Origin: a virus | Reading direction: 5' to 3' (one strand) | IMG/VR virus record: IMGVR_UViG_3300049846_000790 | Span: 1-44,092 of that record | DNA length: 44,092 nucleotides | Shown: one piece after another, positions 30,076 through 40,095 of the stretch | How positions within the stretch are numbered: the stretch's first letter is position 1 | Layout of the letters: each line of letters opens with the position of its first letter | Notes under the pieces: generated by a model | What the model was told of the DNA's origin: nothing | Seen by the model: only the letters and a program-made list of their open reading frames with translations | Database searches by the model: none | Made by a program: the position numbers and the translations under genes

Positions 30076-32169
30076 TTATTCTTCTCCTTCGGGTCTATTT
30101 AAAATAATTGGTGTTGATCTTTTAATTCCCTTTTCTAACCAAGGTGTTATAAATTTATATTGATCTTCTCCGTAATAATTACGATACCCTTGTCTTGAAA
30201 GGTCGGTTAAACCAAAAGGTATTTTTCTAATAAGACCACCAAAAACGGATTCTTTATAAACTGGATTTACATACATAGGTTGATCAATTTCTTTATTAAC
30301 TGGAGAAACCATTGATGCTCCCCTTGTAGGCTTACCCAAATAATGATGTTGCTCGGCAGTTCTTAACTGATCAGCATAATTAAATTTATTTGGACCAGTT
30401 AATCCTAAGGCCTCTGCTGACAAATAATCAATATCCCCTTGCATAGCTTGCGATAGCTCTTTTTTTGCTTCATTGGAATGTAAAATTCCTGATAATGATT
30501 CTACTGGAGCGCGAGTTTCATACATATCAGCAAGCTGATTTTTAATATCTTTTACCCTTCCATATCTCTTTAAAAGACCACCCTCTAAAACAAGTTCTGG
30601 GTATTGGTTTTGTAATGCTTTTTCGGTTTCATCACCGACTATTCTCAATAAACCCTTATTCAAGCCAAGATCCTTGTTACCCAAAGACTGTTTTAATTTT
30701 TCTTTAAAATTTAATATTCCATATCTTAATTCAATTTTTCCATTTTTGGGAATTTGAGAATTGACTATATCTTCTATTGCTTTAGCTTGAGAAATAGTAT
30801 CTTTTGTATTTACTTTTCTAAGTCTTTGAGCTTCATCCAATAAAGACTTTTTTAAATTTGAAACATCAAATGTTGATGGTGTTTCTAATGCTTCCTCATT
30901 ACCTTTAAGAAAAACTAAAGCCTCGTCTCTTAAATTTTTTAATTGCTCAATTCTTGTTTTGTATTTTTCTTTTAAATCTGGTGATAGTTTAGAATAATCA
31001 TCTAATTGAGAACTAAAATCAAGATAGGCATTTTTAGCAGCCTTAGCAACCTGTTTAATATACCCTCTTTCTTTTTTGTCACCAGCCTTACCAGCTTTCA
31101 TTAATTTTCTATAATCAGCCCACTCTTGAGCATTTTTTAATAAATTATTAGCTGTCTCCTCAGCGGTTTCTTTTGCAAGACCCTGATCTCGTAATTTCCT
31201 TGTTAATTCTCCAAGTAAACCAGATTCTAAAGTTAGAACATTTTTTTGTGATTTTCTTAATTTTACTCTTTTTGCTGCCTCATCTGCTAAATCTTTTTCT
31301 AAAGTATATGCTGCGATTTCTTTTTCAATATTTGAAAGAGCTTCTTTAGGAACATCAATAAATAATCTTTTCTTGGTTTCTGCTAACATCTCTGGACTAT
31401 ATTCATCAGCATTTTGTAGCATTTTTAATGTTTTCGGATCTTTAATTACTTCTTCAGCTATATCTTCTGGAATACCAAGAAGTCTAGCGTTTTTCTTCCA
31501 TTTACTTTTTGTAAGTGATCTCCAAAATCTACCCAACAAGCCTTGAGCACCTTTAGCTACAGCAAGTTCATTTAAACCTAAATCTTTACTTTTTTCTAAA
31601 AGTTTTTTTTCTGGAAGACTAGAACCAAATACTCCGTGAGAAACTGATGGTAGTAATCCAGACAATGCAACATTTAGTTGAGAGTATGGATCACCATATT
31701 TTTCCTCACCGATGTTCTGTCTTATATGCTCTAAACCAGCTCCAGTTAAAGATTCAGCAGCTAAACCTCCACGAATTGCCGCCTTTGGTCCCATCTTTAA
31801 TAAAGGTATTCCAGTACCAGCAGCAGCTCCTAATTGTAAGGCACCCGATGCCAAATCCCAACCAAGGTCAGAAACATCTTTTAGCTCCATTGATGGAGCG
31901 TCCAAATATCTCCATTCTTTTTCAGATGGATTTTTTACTAAAACATCTCCATCAACAACTTTTGAGTCAAAACCTTCTTTTTTTAAATTATCAGCAATAA
32001 CTTCTGGATTATCTACAAAAGTTTTTAATCCAGTTCTTTTTAAAAAATCAACATCTGGATGAGACTCTTCTATAATTTCATCTTCATCTTCCTCAAGTTC
32101 AGCTTCTTTTTGAAGCTGTAATTGAGTAGCTTTTAATTTTAAAAGTTCAAGCTCTTCTTGTTTGTTCAT
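30076..32169 (-). CDS. Large internal virion/ejection protein (697 aa)
   Basis: A 697-residue Leu/Lys/Ala-rich, largely helical protein without a signal peptide. One hydrophobic/Gly-Ala segment (GALQLGAAAGTGIPLLKMGPKAAIRGGLAAES, ~130-165) could insert into a membrane or act in self-association; the rest has coiled-coil-like charged runs. Large helical proteins after the ejection-type genes are typical of short-tailed phages, where they form the channel that carries DNA through the envelope. No lysozyme motif was recognised. Confidence 0.65.
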   Translation of the reverse strand: MNKQEELELLKLKATQLQLQKEAELEEDEDEIIEESHPDVDFLKRTGLKTFVDNPEVIADNLKKEGFDSKVVDGDVLVKNPSEKEWRYLDAPSMELKDVSDLGWDLASGALQLGAAAGTGIPLLKMGPKAAIRGGLAAESLTGAGLEHIRQNIGEEKYGDPYSQLNVALSGLLPSVSHGVFGSSLPEKKLLEKSKDLGLNELAVAKGAQGLLGRFWRSLTKSKWKKNARLLGIPEDIAEEVIKDPKTLKMLQNADEYSPEMLAETKKRLFIDVPKEALSNIEKEIAAYTLEKDLADEAAKRVKLRKSQKNVLTLESGLLGELTRKLRDQGLAKETAEETANNLLKNAQEWADYRKLMKAGKAGDKKERGYIKQVAKAAKNAYLDFSSQLDDYSKLSPDLKEKYKTRIEQLKNLRDEALVFLKGNEEALETPSTFDVSNLKKSLLDEAQRLRKVNTKDTISQAKAIEDIVNSQIPKNGKIELRYGILNFKEKLKQSLGNKDLGLNKGLLRIVGDETEKALQNQYPELVLEGGLLKRYGRVKDIKNQLADMYETRAPVESLSGILHSNEAKKELSQAMQGDIDYLSAEALGLTGPNKFNYADQLRTAEQHHYLGKPTRGASMVSPVNKEIDQPMYVNPVYKESVFGGLIRKIPFGLTDLSRQGYRNYYGEDQYKFITPWLEKGIKRSTPIILNRPEGEE

Positions 32170-33329
32170 TTTTTATTCTCTAACTCTTTTATTCTTTTAT
32201 TAATAGCATCTAATTCAGCTTGTTTACTAAAGGATTTCTTTGACTTAAATCCATCACCCCATGCAGCTTTAATATCACCAACAGAAGGAACTCCTCTTTC
32301 TAAAAGAAGAGCGTATGCGTCTGGGTCGGTTCTAGCTACATTTTCTAAATTTGCAATGGTATCGTTTATAAGTCTTTGAACTCCAGATCTAAAAGAAGAC
32401 TCTCCATCCCATCTTCCCAATCCATAAGTACTAAGAATTTTTTCTCTTTCTGTTTCAGTAGGGTTACCTTTAGCTAAGGGATTATTGGACATTCCAAACG
32501 TGATTGCTAATTCATCAACCCTTTGTTGAAGTTCATCAGCAGCTTTAGATTCTTTTTCAGATCCACCAGTCCATTCTTTTAATTTTCCTTTTGCGCCCTT
32601 TGGAACAATGCCGCCTAAAATACCAATGTCAGTAACTCCAGGTATATCTTTTTTACGAGCCCATTTTTTTACAAAATTGACAGATTCAATAAAACTTTTT
32701 GGATTGCCCATTTTTTTCATAACCGTATCAATTTCAGCCTGAGTTGGCTTTTCTTTAGTTTCTTTTCCTTTATTACTATCGTCTAAAACTTGTTTTTCTG
32801 AAAATCTCTCAACAGTTTTATTTTCAACCATTTTATCAAGTAAATCATTATACATTTTATGCCGTAATAAATTTTCTTCGTTAGCGGCTGCGTCTCTTTT
32901 TTCTATTCCTTTTAAGGTTTCTAAGGCAATATTTTTAGGAGCATTGTATGGTAATTTACTTCCAGTAAGTTCATTAATTAAACTCATTACAGGTGATAAA
33001 TCCACAGGAGAAGAAAAGCCTTTGCTTAAAACATCTATTTCTGCATCAGAAATATCTTTTAATCGATCTTGATAATTTTGAGATTCAATAGCTCTTGGAT
33101 AAGCCAGATCTATAGCAGTTGGTATTTTATTTATAATTTTAAGTTGGTCTTCTGGGTCCATTAATTTTAATTCTGTTGATACATTTTCTTTAGATGAAAG
33201 TGTTTGTGTTCTTGGTATTCCAAGAGCATCTTTTGCTGCATCTAAATTTTCCCCAGCTAGTGATTTATAATAATCAATTTCACCAGGTTGAGCGGCTGGC
33301 CTTCTAAAATATTTATCAAATACTCCCAT
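32166..33329 (-). CDS. Internal virion-type protein (387 aa)
   Basis: A 387-residue helical protein, beginning MGVFDKYFRRPAAQPGEIDYYKSLAGE and with helices at 95-140 and 300-387. The start overlaps nothing; the stop overlaps the next ATG (ATGA at 32166). Basic region KKWARKKDIPGVTDIGILGG in the middle. It lies between the Gln/Ala-rich ejection proteins and the 697-residue protein, so an ejection role is inferred. Confidence 0.6.
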   Translation of the reverse strand: MGVFDKYFRRPAAQPGEIDYYKSLAGENLDAAKDALGIPRTQTLSSKENVSTELKLMDPEDQLKIINKIPTAIDLAYPRAIESQNYQDRLKDISDAEIDVLSKGFSSPVDLSPVMSLINELTGSKLPYNAPKNIALETLKGIEKRDAAANEENLLRHKMYNDLLDKMVENKTVERFSEKQVLDDSNKGKETKEKPTQAEIDTVMKKMGNPKSFIESVNFVKKWARKKDIPGVTDIGILGGIVPKGAKGKLKEWTGGSEKESKAADELQQRVDELAITFGMSNNPLAKGNPTETEREKILSTYGLGRWDGESSFRSGVQRLINDTIANLENVARTDPDAYALLLERGVPSVGDIKAAWGDGFKSKKSFSKQAELDAINKRIKELENKK

Positions 33330-33331
33330 AA

Positions 33332-33751
33332 TTAAGCACCCATTCCTCTTGAATATTGACCTTCATAAAGCATGGGTTGTCCCTGCATTTGTTGTTCAAA
33401 CCAAGGGTTCAAACCAGGATATGCTCTAGCTTGATTCAATTGAATTTGTGATTCAGCTAATCTCTTATTTAAATCAGCAGTATCAATATTCTGATTCAAT
33501 GCCATTCCTGTAGCAGCTCCTTGTAAACCCCCACTCAAAGCTCCCATCCAAGGAGACGCTGTATTTGCATATTGTACTTCAGTAGATGGACCACGACCTG
33601 TCATGCCACTCCAACGAGCTTCAGCAGCTCTTGCAGCCGCAGTCTTTCCTTGTAATCTTTCGGCAGCCTTGTTAGCCTGATTTTGCTTAACTGCTTCTAC
33701 GCCAGCCCCCAAAGCTGTTCCTATGGCAATAATACTTATTGGATCTAACAT
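33332..33751 (-). CDS. Gly/Ala/Gln-rich internal virion protein (139 aa)
   Basis: Starts at the ATG 33751 (MLDPISIIAIGTALGAGVEAV) with AGGAGAT just ahead; the open frame before it has no good start. The hydrophobic Gly/Ala N-terminus (SIIAIGTALGAGVEA) could be a membrane-active peptide; the rest is Gln/Ala-rich with a tail of FEQQMQGQPMLYEGQYSRG. This look is common to small ejection proteins (P22 gp7/gp20-type layout); no sequence family is claimed. Confidence 0.6.
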   Translation of the reverse strand: MLDPISIIAIGTALGAGVEAVKQNQANKAAERLQGKTAAARAAEARWSGMTGRGPSTEVQYANTASPWMGALSGGLQGAATGMALNQNIDTADLNKRLAESQIQLNQARAYPGLNPWFEQQMQGQPMLYEGQYSRGMGA

Positions 33752-33752
33752 A

Positions 33753-34346
33753 TTATCTCCTACCTTCCATATATCCGCCGTAGATTCTACCTTGGCGCTC
33801 ATAAGCATCCGTAGATGCCTTATCTCTTCCTACTTTATTTAAAAGACCAGCTTTTTCTTTAGCTAGCATATCTGAATTTAATTGATTTTCCATATTAGCA
33901 ACAGCTAATTGATTTTTTAATCCTTCTCCAACGGCTCCTTGATAAATATCACCTCTGTCAGATAAAGCCTGTTGTCTTACAGAAGGAGCTAATGATTGAG
34001 GCATCATTTCTCTTGCTCCACTCATTAAAGCACCTTGCTGACCTGACAACTGATTCCAAACACCGGATCTTGCAGTCGCGTCCTTTTGAGCAGACATGTC
34101 CAAAGAAGCCTCGTCAACCAAATCCTGTCTACTTCTCTGAGCACCAACTATACCTCTACCCAGACTAGGACGAGCTTGTTTACTCATAGCTGTCAAAAGT
34201 CGTTTTGACGAAGCAACTGGTACTGTAGACTTTGTAGCAGTAAAATAACTCTGCAATGGATTAACTTTTTTAGGATCTAATTTAAAATTAGACTCGTCTT
34301 GTATTCCTCCAAAATTTTTATCAGCAAATTTAGTAAATTTTGTCAT
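33753..34346 (-). CDS. Gln/Ala-rich ejection-type protein (197 aa)
   Basis: A 197-residue protein with a long Ala/Gln/Ser-rich helix region (SLAPSVRQQALSDRGD, NQLAVANMENQLNSDML) and a Gly/Arg end (QGRIYGGYMEGRR). It resembles its upstream neighbour in composition and the QQGAL/QQG motifs, suggesting ancient duplication. Overlaps that neighbour by 17 bases. An internal ejection protein is the likely role. Confidence 0.6.
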   Translation of the reverse strand: MTKFTKFADKNFGGIQDESNFKLDPKKVNPLQSYFTATKSTVPVASSKRLLTAMSKQARPSLGRGIVGAQRSRQDLVDEASLDMSAQKDATARSGVWNQLSGQQGALMSGAREMMPQSLAPSVRQQALSDRGDIYQGAVGEGLKNQLAVANMENQLNSDMLAKEKAGLLNKVGRDKASTDAYERQGRIYGGYMEGRR

Positions 34347-35148
34347 AAGCCATTCCTAACCTTTTCCCACCGTATTGAGCTAATTTAGAAGAAGCAATTC
34401 TATTTCTATTTTCATCTAGTGATTCTCTACCCATTCTATTTAAATCATCTTGACTTTGAGCCAACTGAGACTGCTGTCCTTGTAATTGAGGCAATTGTTG
34501 CCAAATACCCTGTTGAGCTTCCGCACCAGCAACACCAATATTTGATTTCTGAAGAGCAGCTTCTCTAGCCAAACCTTGACGATTTAAAGTAGCCTGTTCA
34601 GCCGCGCTTCCCATTACACGAGAAGACGCGTCTTGTGTAACTCCTCCAGTAGCAGCCATTTGATTAGACAACATTTGACCCTGTCCTTGAGCTGCCATAT
34701 CTGAATATTTATTTTGTATAGATAAATCTTTATCTATTTGACCCTGAGAAAGAGAAACCCAAGGATTGGGCTTTTTACCTAAAGCCATTCCTTTTAAATC
34801 TTTAAATTGTTTATTCTGAAAATCAACATCAACTGCTTTATCTTTAAACAGTGGCTCCTTTGGTGATCTTTTATAAAAATTAGGATCAAGAACGCCATCT
34901 CTACCAATGTTAAATTCCTTAGCGGTTTCATAATCATTATTTATTTTATTAATTATTTTATTTCTAACGTATGGATCTGGGTGATTAAATACTCTTTTGG
35001 CAGAACCTTCAGTATTATATTTTAATTTACCCATTTCTGGTTTTTTGCCAACTTTTGCAAAGTCATCTAAATTTATTGGGCCAGCATAAGTGTCAGTAGT
35101 TCCAGTTCTTTGTCCCCTAGGGTTTCTTGAAAATTCATCTAATATCAT
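34330..35148 (-). CDS. Gln/Ala-rich ejection-type protein (272 aa)
   Basis: A 272-residue protein. The first ~140 residues are polar and basic; residues ~145-250 are very rich in Gln, Ala and Gly (AAQGQGQMLSNQMAATGG, GIWQQLPQLQGQQSQLAQ), then RMGRESLDENRNR. Similar composition to the next gene. Start ATG shares one base with the adaptor stop (35148). Ejection/internal virion role inferred from position and composition. Confidence 0.6.
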   Translation of the reverse strand: MILDEFSRNPRGQRTGTTDTYAGPINLDDFAKVGKKPEMGKLKYNTEGSAKRVFNHPDPYVRNKIINKINNDYETAKEFNIGRDGVLDPNFYKRSPKEPLFKDKAVDVDFQNKQFKDLKGMALGKKPNPWVSLSQGQIDKDLSIQNKYSDMAAQGQGQMLSNQMAATGGVTQDASSRVMGSAAEQATLNRQGLAREAALQKSNIGVAGAEAQQGIWQQLPQLQGQQSQLAQSQDDLNRMGRESLDENRNRIASSKLAQYGGKRLGMAYDKIY

Positions 35149-36053
35149 TAACTAATCTCCCCATAAATTGATAAATCCATCTCCACGCTATCTCTTTGAT
35201 CAGGAACCATATTAGATAAAGTAGATAACATTTGATTACGAAACTCCTCTAATTTTCCAGCTTCAATTTCTAATCTAGGATTGCCAATCTCTTTTTTGAG
35301 ACATTCTACGACTACATATTGAACAATAAAATTTGAGAACTCAGGTATATCAATGCTGTCAGTATCCGCTGTTGGATCTTTAGCATTTCTTGTGTAATAA
35401 ACTAAAACATCTGATGACGTAAATGTGGATGCAGTTCCAGTTGCCGTTGCAGTTGCAGGAGCACTCATGACTACAGTGGTGCCAGATATTGACTCAACAA
35501 TGGTATTTGTAGGTACATTAGTACTAGAAATAAATTGTCCAACAATTAAACCAGTGGCTGAAGAAACAGTAATTGTTTTGCTGCTAACAGTAGTGTTTAT
35601 AGTTGGTGTATAAGTATCAACTGTAAACTGTGGTCTTGGTATTAGTCGAATGACGGGCTTTTGTTTTTCTGAACTATTTATGATGATGTATGAAAGAACT
35701 TGTGCAGTACTTGAATACAAGTAATTGTTGTGGATATCAGTATACCTATTGATACCCGTCATTCGCTTTATTTCATAAATATCATCTTGCCTGTTATGTA
35801 TTACTCTTTTTATTTTATTAGCATAAATGTCACTAGGCAAAGTATAATCTGCCACTCCAGATACTACCGCCAAAGGAGCAACAGTTTCAAAATATTGATC
35901 CTCAATGTTTAATTTATGAATTTCTGATTCAACATAATCAACTGCTTCTCTGAAATAATAAGTTAATTCAGAATCAACAATAAACTCTTCATCTTCCAAA
36001 TCAAGGCGCTGCTTTACTCTGGTCTTCAAGTCAAGAAGTGTAGGATATTCCAT
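35148..36053 (-). CDS. Head-tail adaptor-like protein with inserted beta domain (301 aa)
   Basis: The start and the end of this protein match phage head-to-tail adaptors: LLDLKTRVKQRLDLED, then a helix EAVDYVESEIHKLN, VVSGVADYTLPSDI, and a C-terminal helix with FIVQYVVVECLKKE. Residues ~146-210 are an extra Thr/Ser-rich beta segment (SSKTITVSSATGLIVGQFIS...), a small domain seen in several phage surface proteins. It would link the portal to the tail hub. Shares one base with the next gene. Confidence 0.65.
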   Translation of the reverse strand: MEYPTLLDLKTRVKQRLDLEDEEFIVDSELTYYFREAVDYVESEIHKLNIEDQYFETVAPLAVVSGVADYTLPSDIYANKIKRVIHNRQDDIYEIKRMTGINRYTDIHNNYLYSSTAQVLSYIIINSSEKQKPVIRLIPRPQFTVDTYTPTINTTVSSKTITVSSATGLIVGQFISSTNVPTNTIVESISGTTVVMSAPATATATGTASTFTSSDVLVYYTRNAKDPTADTDSIDIPEFSNFIVQYVVVECLKKEIGNPRLEIEAGKLEEFRNQMLSTLSNMVPDQRDSVEMDLSIYGEIS

Positions 36054-36406
36054 TAATTATATCTCCCTATAAACGCCCTTATGGTTATTGTATCACTAGC
36101 TCCCCAACTTGCGGTAGTGAGATCTAAAAAAGTTGCATCAAAACTTTTATAATTCCAAGTCAAAGTACCGACAGTACTTCCAGACGTGGAGACGTGTAAT
36201 GTCACGACGTCTTTTGGCGTGTAATTAAGATTATGCTTGTATCTAAAATTTGTAATATTACCAGTTAATGTAATTTCAAAAAAAGTGAAATTTTCACTCA
36301 GAAATGGTCTTTCTTTCTCCAAATCTGATATTTTTCTAAAGTTTTCTCTTAAAAAATAATCAGCTATTTCTCTTATGTATAAATTAAGAGCCACTGCCAA
36401 CCTCAC
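36053..36406 (-). CDS. Small tail-associated protein (117 aa)
   Basis: A 117-residue protein. A helical N-terminus (LAVALNLYIREIADYFLREN) leads to a beta domain (FTFFEITLTGNITNFRYKHNLNYTPKDVVTLHV) and an end ASDTITIRAFIGRYN. Overlaps the gp10-like gene by 23 bases. It may sit on the tail hub. No family recognised. Confidence 0.6.
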   Translation of the reverse strand: MRLAVALNLYIREIADYFLRENFRKISDLEKERPFLSENFTFFEITLTGNITNFRYKHNLNYTPKDVVTLHVSTSGSTVGTLTWNYKSFDATFLDLTTASWGASDTITIRAFIGRYN

Positions 36407-38669
36407 CAGTTCCAGCAGCTTTATAAGTATTTTGTGTCTGACTTAATGGAGTATAATCTAAATTATAAGAAAGAATGTTAATTATCTCATCTTTTGGATA
36501 ACCCCTAATAACCCATTCTGAACCAGAAGCAGTTGTGCTTAAATTTAAGCTATCTTGATATGTAACAGTGGTACTAGTTCTAGCTGTTATTAAAAATTCA
36601 TTAACATATCCATCATCTTCAAAAGCAACGTAATAATCAACCATATCTGTTGGAAACTCCAACCCAGCAGTGGTTAATGTTAGTGTTTTTGATGTAGAGT
36701 TTACGTCTCCAACACCAAGACTATCAGAAGAAACAATAGCTACAAAACCATTTGTTAATTGTATTTGTTTATATTCACATCTTAAATTCCCAGCAGGGAA
36801 TTTTCTCTGCTCTTCGATTAATCCATCAAAGTTCCAAACAATATCTTCGTCTCCCCAAATTGGTACTGGATCACCCCAAATTAAATTATCTCTAAATCTT
36901 ATAGGTGAAAGATTAGAGATTTTTCTATTATCATCATTATTTGAAATAATTTGAGTAGATAAATTAGTTCTGTTTTTACATGTTAAAATAATATTTGTTA
37001 CATATTTTCTAACCTGAGTTGTTCCAAAGTCATAAGCGGCTGATCTATAATCATAAATAATAGCTTTCTTTTCCCAATCAGAAGCAGCTACTGCTGTATC
37101 AATCTTAGGATCAGAAAACACTTCATCGTCGTGTACTAAAACATATCCTCTTCTATCACCTCGATGAAGATTGCCGTCGTTATCAAAACAATGAGAGGAA
37201 GGAGCAAAATAATCATCCCCACTAGCGCTTGTGAACGGCATATCGTCACTAATACCCCAGTTAAGGTCCAAAATATAACATTTGTCTGAATCTGACGAAG
37301 CATCGTCTTCCTGACAAGACCACCAAATTCTTTTATTCTTCTTATCGTAAGAACCATAAACAAAACTTCTCTTAGTAGTAGTATTAACAAGAGTCTCATA
37401 AGTATCAAGCCATTCTTCATTAATCTTGATAACTTTATATCCATCACAATAATAAATAGCGTCTCGACCCCACCAAAATAAACCATCAAGAGTCTGCACA
37501 ACTGAATTTCCATTAATACATGAAGTAGAGTCAGAAATCTTAATTGCTTTTATTCCACCAGCTCCAGTAGCAGTAAAGAAACCTTCAATTCTATAAGCAG
37601 AACCGTCACAAATAACTATTGGAAAACCGCGTACTGATCCAAGGCCTTGCATGTCTTCAGCAAGATCAATGTAAAATTCTCCAGGACATGAGTCTGGATC
37701 TCCAGGCTTAGATTGCTGCAATCTATTTGCTTTTATCTCACTACCTGATTTAATATTTCCATACCATCCAATACCATTATCACCAGTAATTGTTATAAAT
37801 TTAGCAAAAGGCGGTAGTGAGTTTTCTTTATTACCACCTTCCGTATAAAGAAGCTCATTTGTTTGAGCTGTTGCATTTGATATGTTGTCTGTAAAAGTAG
37901 TAGTACCATTATTAACAGAACCAACTTTATAAAAAACTGTTCCGTTATTAACAGTTCTATATATTTCAACCTTAAAATTAGCAGAAGCAGTGTCCCAGTT
38001 TGTAGTTGTTCCATTAGACAACGCAGGTATTGAAGTAATAGAAATATTTGTTGTAGCAGGATCATTGTTATTTGTAATAGTCCCAGTTTGCACATAAGGA
38101 CCATAGTCTTTAAAAGTGACAGTACCGACCGTATAAGTATAGCTGTATATAAAACGATATACATAATTTTGACCAACTCCAGTACCAGTACAAGTAGGCG
38201 TTGATGCAAGCTCTGGTAAACCTGCTGTTCTTAAAGTAGGAGTAGAAGATCCATCTAAATAAACTTTATTTATGTAATCATAATTATCAGTAGCTATAAA
38301 CAAATGTGAGTTCCACTCAGAAGTAGAAATTCTATTTGTAGAAGCAAAAGAAGAATTAAATGGCTTTTGAGAAGTAGGCCCAACAAGTTCTGTCCAACCT
38401 GAATTATAGTAATAAAGTTTTCTTACATGCTGGGAATATAAACTATTTTTAAAAAATCTTAAATCACCATTTCTCGTGGCTTCTGGTCTAGCATTTGCCT
38501 CATCATAAACTGTTGAGCCAGGTCTTGTTATTAATTTACCAATATCTTTATGAGAAACAATTAAAAAATTATCAGCTTTTTGATACTTATTTGATGGAGC
38601 AGATATGTGATTATCTGTAATACCACCAGAAAAATCATCAACCTTAAAAGACTGTGATCCAATACTCAT
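36384..38669 (-). CDS. Tail hub/DNA stabilisation protein (P22 gp10-like)
   Basis: A 761-residue beta-rich protein starting MSIGSQSFKVDDFSGGITDNHI and with the repeated blades (LYSQHVRKLYYYNSGWTEL, HLFIATDNYDYINKVYLDG, YRFIYSYTYTV) expected of a beta-propeller tail-plug protein. N-terminal 'FSGGITD....P...A.N..I...' is a familiar start of gp10-type stabilisation proteins. It would close the portal after packaging and carry the fibres. Start is coupled to the 135-aa gene (38666-38669 overlap). Confidence 0.7.
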   Translation of the reverse strand: MSIGSQSFKVDDFSGGITDNHISAPSNKYQKADNFLIVSHKDIGKLITRPGSTVYDEANARPEATRNGDLRFFKNSLYSQHVRKLYYYNSGWTELVGPTSQKPFNSSFASTNRISTSEWNSHLFIATDNYDYINKVYLDGSSTPTLRTAGLPELASTPTCTGTGVGQNYVYRFIYSYTYTVGTVTFKDYGPYVQTGTITNNNDPATTNISITSIPALSNGTTTNWDTASANFKVEIYRTVNNGTVFYKVGSVNNGTTTFTDNISNATAQTNELLYTEGGNKENSLPPFAKFITITGDNGIGWYGNIKSGSEIKANRLQQSKPGDPDSCPGEFYIDLAEDMQGLGSVRGFPIVICDGSAYRIEGFFTATGAGGIKAIKISDSTSCINGNSVVQTLDGLFWWGRDAIYYCDGYKVIKINEEWLDTYETLVNTTTKRSFVYGSYDKKNKRIWWSCQEDDASSDSDKCYILDLNWGISDDMPFTSASGDDYFAPSSHCFDNDGNLHRGDRRGYVLVHDDEVFSDPKIDTAVAASDWEKKAIIYDYRSAAYDFGTTQVRKYVTNIILTCKNRTNLSTQIISNNDDNRKISNLSPIRFRDNLIWGDPVPIWGDEDIVWNFDGLIEEQRKFPAGNLRCEYKQIQLTNGFVAIVSSDSLGVGDVNSTSKTLTLTTAGLEFPTDMVDYYVAFEDDGYVNEFLITARTSTTVTYQDSLNLSTTASGSEWVIRGYPKDEIINILSYNLDYTPLSQTQNTYKAAGTGEVGSGS

Positions 38670-39073
38670 GTTAAATAATAAACCTTCAATGTTAAAGTAT
38701 TATCATTTGCATAAACTGTAAATGTAGTTGTAGTTGTCTTATTAATAGTAAGATACAACAAATCTCCAGAAGATCCGTCTTTTATTAAAATCTGATAATC
38801 GTCTATTGTGTTATCAGTAGTTAAACCAGTAATCGCGGCTGGTAATGTCACGACTTGACTATACAGGCCTGCCTTACCACTCACAGCTGCCCAAGATGCA
38901 GCAGTCACGTTTTGAGTCAGCTTACTAATAGCAGTAGGTGATAGTTTTGCAGAGTTAGTGCCGTTATGAGTATGATCGTTTAACTGCTGAATGTTTTGCT
39001 CAAGAGCAGGAAACCAAACAGCTCCTCGATCTGGATTTTGTGGTTTTTTGAATCCGTAGCTAAGTGTTAGCAT
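38666..39073 (-). CDS. Small tail protein with DHTHNG motif (135 aa)
   Basis: A 135-residue protein. The first third (NPDRGAVWFPALEQNIQQLNDHTHNG) is the familiar start of small podovirus tail-base/needle-type proteins: 'NP..G..WW..L..NI..LN.H.H.G'. The rest is Thr-rich beta. It is located between a fibre and the gp10-like protein. The exact role is unknown. Confidence 0.65.
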   Translation of the reverse strand: MLTLSYGFKKPQNPDRGAVWFPALEQNIQQLNDHTHNGTNSAKLSPTAISKLTQNVTAASWAAVSGKAGLYSQVVTLPAAITGLTTDNTIDDYQILIKDGSSGDLLYLTINKTTTTTFTVYANDNTLTLKVYYLT

Positions 39074-39075
39074 AT

Positions 39076-40095
39076 TTATCTCCTAGCGAAAGCAGTTATA
39101 TAATTTTGAAGCGCGTCTGTTGATAATGATTTATTGCCTCCAGCCACATAAGAAAGTTCTACTTCTATTCTTGAAGTTGCAGGAACATAAACAGTTCCAT
39201 CAACCATCCCTTGTGGAGTATCACCAGCAGAACCAAAATCAGTCTGAATGAATTTAGCTATTTTTGCTACGTTATCAACTCTAATAGCCATATACACATA
39301 TCCTCCAGCCGCAAAGGTTCCAGCAAATCTTGCTGTTGCTGTTATATTCCAATATAAATCTACAGGACTTGTTATTTTAAAACCCGTGTTTGTTGTTGTC
39401 ACTATTCCACTATTAGCTCCTGAGACTAAACCAGTATGAGATTCATAAACTAAATCAGCATAATCCATATAGTTTGTAGTAGAGTTTGTTGGAGTGTCTC
39501 CATCGTTTACATTGTAATGAAGACCAACAAATGGAGTGTAAGATCCAATGATCTGCCAGTTTGTGCCGTCTGCTACGATTTCAATATATTCGTGCTGAAA
39601 TGCCAAAGCATAAGTTGATGCGCCATTGATTGTTTGAGCACCATTGGGGTCAATTGTTATTAAACTTAAATCAGAAGTAGTTTTTTTAATCTTATAATAA
39701 AGTCCAGTGTTTCCGACAGCAGTAGGAAGTGCAATTGTATAAGCACCGCCAGCAGATGAAGCAAGAATAACCCCTGTTTCATTAGTAGCAAGCGTTGCAG
39801 TTGTTGTTTTAGTTGTAACTGTTAAATTAGCGGTAGCTACTGAAGACCAACTGTATTGAGCGGACCCGTTAGTAGTTAATACCTGATTACTTGACCCGTC
39901 TGCACTAGGCCATTTATGAGCATATTGTGGAGATATTTGATTCCAAGCAGTTCCGTTATGCACATAAGGACCAGGAGTGTATGATCCGTCTGTAGTAGTT
40001 AAATATACAGCCCTTCCTCTAAATGCTCCTGAACCAGTTGGTAGCGTACTAACTTGCTCCCACTGCGCTCGTTCCAATTCTCCCATCACCTTCAT
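39076..40095 (-). CDS. Tail fibre/knob protein (339 aa)
   Basis: A 339-residue beta-rich protein. The N-terminus (VSTLPTGSGAFRGRAVYLTTTDGSYTPGPYVHNGTAWNQI) is a virion-attachment repeat seen at the start of phage tail fibres. The middle has Thr/Ala beta helices; the last ~130 residues (DLYWNITATARFAGTFAAGGYVYMAIRVDN...) look like a C1q/TNF-like knob with RIEVELSYVAGG near the end. Likely a second receptor-binding part. Coupled to the endolysin by ATGA (40092-40095). Confidence 0.75.
   Translation of the reverse strand: MKVMGELERAQWEQVSTLPTGSGAFRGRAVYLTTTDGSYTPGPYVHNGTAWNQISPQYAHKWPSADGSSNQVLTTNGSAQYSWSSVATANLTVTTKTTTATLATNETGVILASSAGGAYTIALPTAVGNTGLYYKIKKTTSDLSLITIDPNGAQTINGASTYALAFQHEYIEIVADGTNWQIIGSYTPFVGLHYNVNDGDTPTNSTTNYMDYADLVYESHTGLVSGANSGIVTTTNTGFKITSPVDLYWNITATARFAGTFAAGGYVYMAIRVDNVAKIAKFIQTDFGSAGDTPQGMVDGTVYVPATSRIEVELSYVAGGNKSLSTDALQNYITAFARR

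Noticed and set aside
35425-35613. Rightward 62-codon hydrophobic ORF, and similar antisense ORFs across the late genes
   Set aside because: They are shadows of Thr/Ser-rich late genes read on the opposite strand, without start signals or partners.
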